From positions 44,933,293-44,997,292 of the forward strand of contig NC_077238.1 of NCBI RefSeq assembly GCF_947179165.1: 64,000 nucleotides of DNA. Reading direction: 5' to 3'. This document shows positions 59,601 through 64,000 of the stretch, piece after piece; the first letter of the stretch is position 1, and the number at the start of each line of letters is the position of its first letter. The position numbers and the translations under genes are program-made. The notes beneath the pieces are model-generated. The model saw only the letters and a program-made list of their open reading frames with translations, made no database searches and had not been told where the DNA came from. The DNA comes from Solanum dulcamara (taxonomy: Eukaryota; Streptophyta; Magnoliopsida; Solanales; Solanaceae).

Positions 59601-62030
59601 TGTAATGACCCTCCAGGTTATTTTCATCTTTTTTTATATTTTCAATTTTTAGAGTTTTCCCATAGCGAGCCCAAGCCATTTATGACTAGCTGACACTAAC
59701 AGTTCGATTGCCTGGTCGTTTTTTTAGGTTTTATGTCCATTTCTCTATTTTGGAGCTAGTTATTTTTAATGGTTGATTTCGGTAAAAAATCTAGGAAAAT
59801 GACCTCAGAACGAAATTCTAACAATTTCATCAGCTCCAAAATGACCAAATTCAGCTAGTAGCATGGTCGGCATTAGTATGGAATAATTAGTGCGAGTTAG
59901 AGGCTATTTGGCACTTTAGTCTTTGCAATTTGGCCTAAGGTTGACTTTGGTCTACATTCTTGGTAAACGCACTGGGATTGAAATTCCATCAGCGCTCTGA
60001 AATGGTCATATTAGGCTAGAAACATGCTCGGCTTGAGTTCCTGGCCTTTCGGTGCGAGTTTGAGCCATTAGGTATTTTAGCTTTCAATCTTTAGCCTAAG
60101 GTTGACTTTGGTCAAAAATTTTGGTAAACATGCTCGAATTGAAATTCCGTCAGCGCAGTTAGCTCGGTATATAGAGTTTGGTCTAGAAAGACTTTTCGTG
60201 CAATTTCCAAGACTTCTAGTCTAATCTCGAGGCTCATTGTGGAATTTGACTTAAAATGGCATTGGAAGGGGGACCCACATTCAATTGTAACAACCACGGA
60301 TGAAAATTCCAAGTGCTTTGTTGAGTCCGAAATGTCATTTCCAAGTGGTTAACACTTTTGGTTTGAGTCATTTGGACTCCGAATGATTTTCAAAGGCTTG
60401 TTCAAAGTTTTGGGTCGTTTGGCCCTTTTTCTTGTTTGTTGGTGCAGCATTTGTTCTCTGCGTTTGCGGGCATGAAGTTCCACATTCTCAGAGGTTTAAA
60501 TGGTGTTTTTCTCCACGTCGTGGAGGGTTATCCGGGCAACTTAAAGACCCAATTTGCAGCTTATTCTCTCAACTTTAAACCATGATTTCTTGAGCATTTC
60601 ATGTTCAAACTTGGCGATTCAAAAGGCTATATTCAATGGAATTTCATGAGGAATCCATTGGGGATCTGGTAATTTTGATTAGAATCTTACTTTGAGGTAA
60701 TTTAGTGCCCATAGGGACTGTCCTAGCTTGGTTTAAGATTTAATGGTGTTTTTACATGTTGGACTGATTTAGGCTATTTTGAGCATCAACTTGTGCCTCA
60801 TTTTGGGGTACATGATCAATAATGTGTTTAGAACCTTTTACAGAGTTAGTTTTGGGATTCCCATCCCGGGTCCCATAATTCCATTTTTGACCTAATTTTG
60901 GGTTTATCTCAAAAAATGTGATTTTAGTGTCATGATGTTCGTATTGATAATGTGATTAATATTTTGATAGCGTGGAGGCATTTGGAGTTATTTTTGGAGC
61001 GAAATGCTACCAGAAAGTTGACTTGTAATGTGCGTGTCCAGCTTCGAGGTTGGATACGTTCTCCCTTCTTTTGATTGAGCTTCATGAGGTATTATTTAGT
61101 ATAAGTATGTTGTAGTTTGGATTGTCCAGTTTCTTGCTTCTTTGGCCCTGTATGAGCCTTAGGCTAGTTTGCCTTTATGAGACTTCAAGTCTAGTTTGTA
61201 AGAATGTTGATTGTGCCTTAATTTGGCCATAATTATCCTATTTTAGGTGACTTGTTCAATGTTTATGGTGGTTGGCGGATTTGCGCCTTAGGATTGACTT
61301 TTGGGATAAAACTTAGTTGATATAGCCGTTGTTGGACGGAATTTATGAGACTTAGTATCCTTGTCTATTGCAGCACCTATCTTGAAGCCTTAGTGTAGTG
61401 ATTTCCACCTGGTTAGGCTTGTGATCTACCGTCGGATTCCATTTCTGGATTAAGAGCTAGAATCCCCTATGCTTTCTTTTGTTGTTTGGCAGTGATAGCT
61501 GTGGTTGAAATCTTGAGGTTATATTCCCAGTTTCCTTATTTTCTCCTCTTTGTTATCCAGTTAGGGTTGAGTTTCCCTTTTTGGGTATTGTGATTAAGTT
61601 AGAGGAGTAAAGTTGAGATTTAGGCCTTCATTGGAGGTCGGTCTCATTTGTTAGTCTAATTTTCATGCTCTAGAGGGTAAGGTCCTTGTGGCGCCATTAT
61701 TGTATGTGATCATGTTGTTTGGGTGGTTGTAATGGTATGCATTGCATTGGATCATTATTTTCTCATAGATGTAGTTGACCCCGGTACATGTATTGGTTCT
61801 TTGCATTGATTTCACAACAGATTTGGATATCGTGCAGGAGCAGCTCTTAGATTTTGGAGACTTGAGTGAGCTCTTGGCATTCGAAGTTGCCTATGTCCTT
61901 TTATTTTGGGCTTGAACTAGCCTTTAATTGGTATTCAGAGACAGTCTGTATTATTACTACTATTATTGTATACGTATAAACCTTGTACTCTCTTATTTAG
62001 TTTAGTATCTCGACAACCGATTGATACCAG
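59601..62030 (+). repeat. Gypsy LTR of the G1 superfamily, (+)
   Basis: Starts TGTAATGACCCTCCAGG, the same opening as the G1 LTR at 17485. Two internal segments near 59880-59975 and 60030-60130 repeat GCGAGTT...GGCTATTTGG and AAGGTTGACTTTGGTC, a duplication of about 140-165 bp. The end is not clear. ACGTATAAACCTTGTACTC and GATACCAGGTCTTG near 61970-62035 lead into the microsatellite. No protein-coding content. Confidence 0.7.
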
Positions 62031-62039
62031 GTCTTGAGG

Positions 62040-62402
62040 ATTATCTTCTTCTTCTTCTTTGCTATTGCTGTTGTAGTTGTTGATGTAGTTGTTACTGCTG
62101 TTGTTGCTGTTGTTGTTGTTGTAGTTGTTGTTGTAGTTGTTGCTGTTGTTATTGTTGTTGTTATTGTTGTTGTTATTGTTGTTGTTATTATTATTATTAT
62201 TACTGTTATTATTATTATTATTATTGTTGTTGTTGTTGTTATTATTATTATTATTATTGTTATTATTGTTATTGTTATTGTTATTATTCTTATTATTGTT
62301 ATTATTCTTATTATTGTTATTATTCTTATTATTCTTATTATTCTTATTGTTATTATTGTTGTTGTTGTTGTTGTTATTGTTATTGTTATTACTGTTATTA
62401 AT
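62040..62402. repeat. Compound trinucleotide microsatellite (CTT/TTG/TTA)
   Basis: About 360 bp of three-base units, mostly GTT and ATT with a few CTT, CTG and GTA variants. The order is CTT, then GTT-rich, ATT-rich, then mixed. It opens all three frames on both strands, giving poly-Leu, poly-Val/Ile and poly-Asn readings; these are artefacts of the repeat. Confidence 0.95.
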
Positions 62403-63472
62403 GAGCTCTCTACTTAGGCTGAAACTAGCCAAACAAGCTTTAATAAATTCACTAGGGCTTATGAAGGTATAAACTCTGCGTTAAGATCAAAAGATAGTCA
62501 TACACCCATAGGATCAATGAAAAGTGAAGCGATTAATCCGTTTGGAATATATCTAGATTTAGATTGTATCAATAATACTGAAGAAGCTATAGATAAATGG
62601 AAACTTCCTTAAGGATAGCAGTAACAATAAATAAAATAGATTATGACACCACTAAATATTTTATAGAACGAAGTCTATTAAATAGTGTGCTAAGATTTTG
62701 GCAAAACTTAAATGATGCCACTAGAAATGATATTTTTGTACCAATGATAATATTGCTAATTTAATTACAAGGGCTACAGAAGCTATAAGATTAGAATTTG
62801 CCAGAGAAGATAATATTCTAAAAGACCCTGTAATGATTAAAAAATACAAAATTGCGTTGTTGCGATTACAATTATGTGATATGTGTGAAATAGATAAATA
62901 TATTTGTGTCTTTCAAGATTACTATTACTATATTTATAATAGAGTAAAAAATACGGAAATGTATTTACTAATATTTTTCACTAAGATATCAAACCCTTGA
63001 GGCAAAAAGTTAATAGATACTTATAATCCCGGTACAACTGATACTTTAGAAAAGTCCCTACTATTACAAAAAGTTAAAAGTCCCTACTATTACAAAAAGA
63101 TTAAAAGAAAATATAAGAAAAAGAAACTCTTTAAAAAATATATTTTAAAAAGAGAAAGGCTAGATATTACAAAAAAAAAGGATATACTAAATATAACAAA
63201 CAATTTTTCAAAAGAAATAACAAAAGAAAAATCCAAAAGAATGCAGATGTTACTACTGTAAATAGATAGGACACTATATCAATAGATGCCCAAAGAAGTT
63301 TGCCAATAATACCAAGAAAATTAAAATTGATGAAGATATTGAAGAAATGATAAATTCAAAAGAATTTATACAATTAAATAATTTTGAAGAAGTCGAGTCT
63401 GACGATACAATTTTTATATTAACAGAGACTAATTATTATTCCTCTTCAGAAGAAGATAGTCAAAATGAATAA
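62403..63472 (+). pseudogene. Endogenous pararetrovirus coat protein pseudogene (caulimovirid)
   Basis: Old viral copy in the genome. Coding pieces in more than one frame follow the coat protein order of Caulimoviridae. An N-terminal piece starts right after the microsatellite. The capsid core at about 62755-63000 includes the block CEIDKYICVFQDYYYYIY, which resembles the conserved capsid core of these viruses. A Lys/Arg-rich basic tract lies at about 63060-63240. A CCHC zinc knuckle (Cys 63248, Cys 63257, His 63272, Cys 63287) has a TAG in it at 63263-63265, and an acidic Glu/Asp/Ser tail ends at TAA 63470-63472. It carries several stops and at least one frameshift, so it cannot make a capsid. 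Order and Solanaceae context suggest a relative of solendovirus/EPRV lineages; genus not certain. Confidence 0.82.
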
Positions 63473-64000
63473 TGAAATAGAAATTGTCCAGTATATAATA
63501 GAAGAAACGATAGAACAAATTGGAGAATATAAACAAGATATACTTATAGATAAAAGAAAATTAAAATAAATACAAAATGTAAAGTTTTCTTTAACTAATT
63601 GCTCAGGATTTAAAGTAAATACGCTTGAAAGATTAGGATTAAGAAAAAGAAAACATCATTTATTTTACGGATTAAATATCCAAGAAAGAGCTTTAGAAGT
63701 TTCGATTACTTCTAATAAAGTAATGATACCGTTATTATCTAAAAGAGATAATCAAGAAAAATTATGAAAAATAAATATAGAAATTCGAAATACACTTGGA
63801 TGGATACATATAGGAGCTATCTAGATAATAATAAAATCTACATTTAAAGAAGGGTTACATACCCCAATAGATTTAGCTATTATAGATAACAGGATAATAA
63901 ACAGGGAAGATGTTTGTTTAGGAATCTTACGAGGAAATCTACAATATGAAAAGATTAAGCTAAATATATATCCAAGAATTTCATACCATCTTTTGGATAG
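63465..64000 (+). pseudogene. Endogenous pararetrovirus movement protein pseudogene (partial)
   Basis: ATG at 63465 overlaps the coat gene end by 8 bases. One frame continues to the window end, broken only by TAA 63567-63569, TGA 63765-63767 and TAG 63822-63824. The block NVKFSLTNCSGFKVNTLERL and the later stretch around DLAIIDNRI fit the 30K-type cell-to-cell movement protein of Caulimoviridae, whose conserved Asp lies in that stretch. Three nonsense changes and no frameshift indicate a silent copy decaying by point mutation. The 3' end lies outside the window; protease and RT of the virus would be expected next. Confidence 0.8.

Noticed and set aside
61935..62472. Long open frames giving poly-Asn (-) and poly-Leu or poly-Val/Ile (+)
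   Set aside because: They are translations of the trinucleotide repeat in every frame; the ends show no protein-like sequence.
62403..64000. An active integrated virus
   Set aside because: Stops and frameshifts in the coat region and three stops in the movement region show a decayed copy.

Overview
This window is a block of plant heterochromatin made almost entirely of decayed, nested retrotransposons. I see no intact host gene. The families suggest a Solanaceae genome (Solanum/Capsicum type): very large Ty3/gypsy LTRs, Tat/Athila-type elements, a plant L1 LINE with an RNase H domain, and an endogenous pararetrovirus fragment of the kind known from Solanaceae. The family and host assignment is from recognition, not a database search.

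Layout. 1-2013: 3' part of a (+) gypsy LTR whose end lies inside the pol linker of the next element. 2014-17485: gypsy element G1 (-), with gag, zinc knuckle and protease, then a 5' LTR split by gypsy element G2 (-, 5878-16453). G2 has two ~3 kb LTRs, a tRNA-iMet primer site and a polypurine tract; its interior holds decayed integrase and a 5S rRNA pseudogene. 17486-26710: Tat/Athila debris with two copies of one LTR in opposite orientation, a second LTR type, a reverse-transcriptase piece and a gypsy solo LTR (23289-25422). 26711-30896: gypsy G6 (+), gag fused straight to the integrase C-terminus after loss of the rest of pol.

30897-52272: a four-level nest. A (+) gypsy 3' LTR (LTR-D, 32439-52272) contains a (-) solo LTR, which contains a (-) gypsy element G3 (33705-48897), which contains a 7.4 kb (+) LINE (39191-46598). 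Three of the junctions carry target-site duplications that I can read directly. 52273-59600: two more (+) gypsy derivatives (G7, G8), both with gag but no recognisable pol. 59601-about 62030: (+) LTR of the G1 superfamily. 62030-62402: long trinucleotide microsatellite. 62403-64000: caulimovirid-like coat and movement protein genes, interrupted by stops and running off the window.

No gene set here acts together as a pathway. The organising process is repeated transposition, LTR-LTR recombination to solo LTRs, internal deletion and C-to-T decay. Coordinates of LTR ends are exact to a base or two where TG...CA ends, primer sites or target duplications are visible, and approximate elsewhere.
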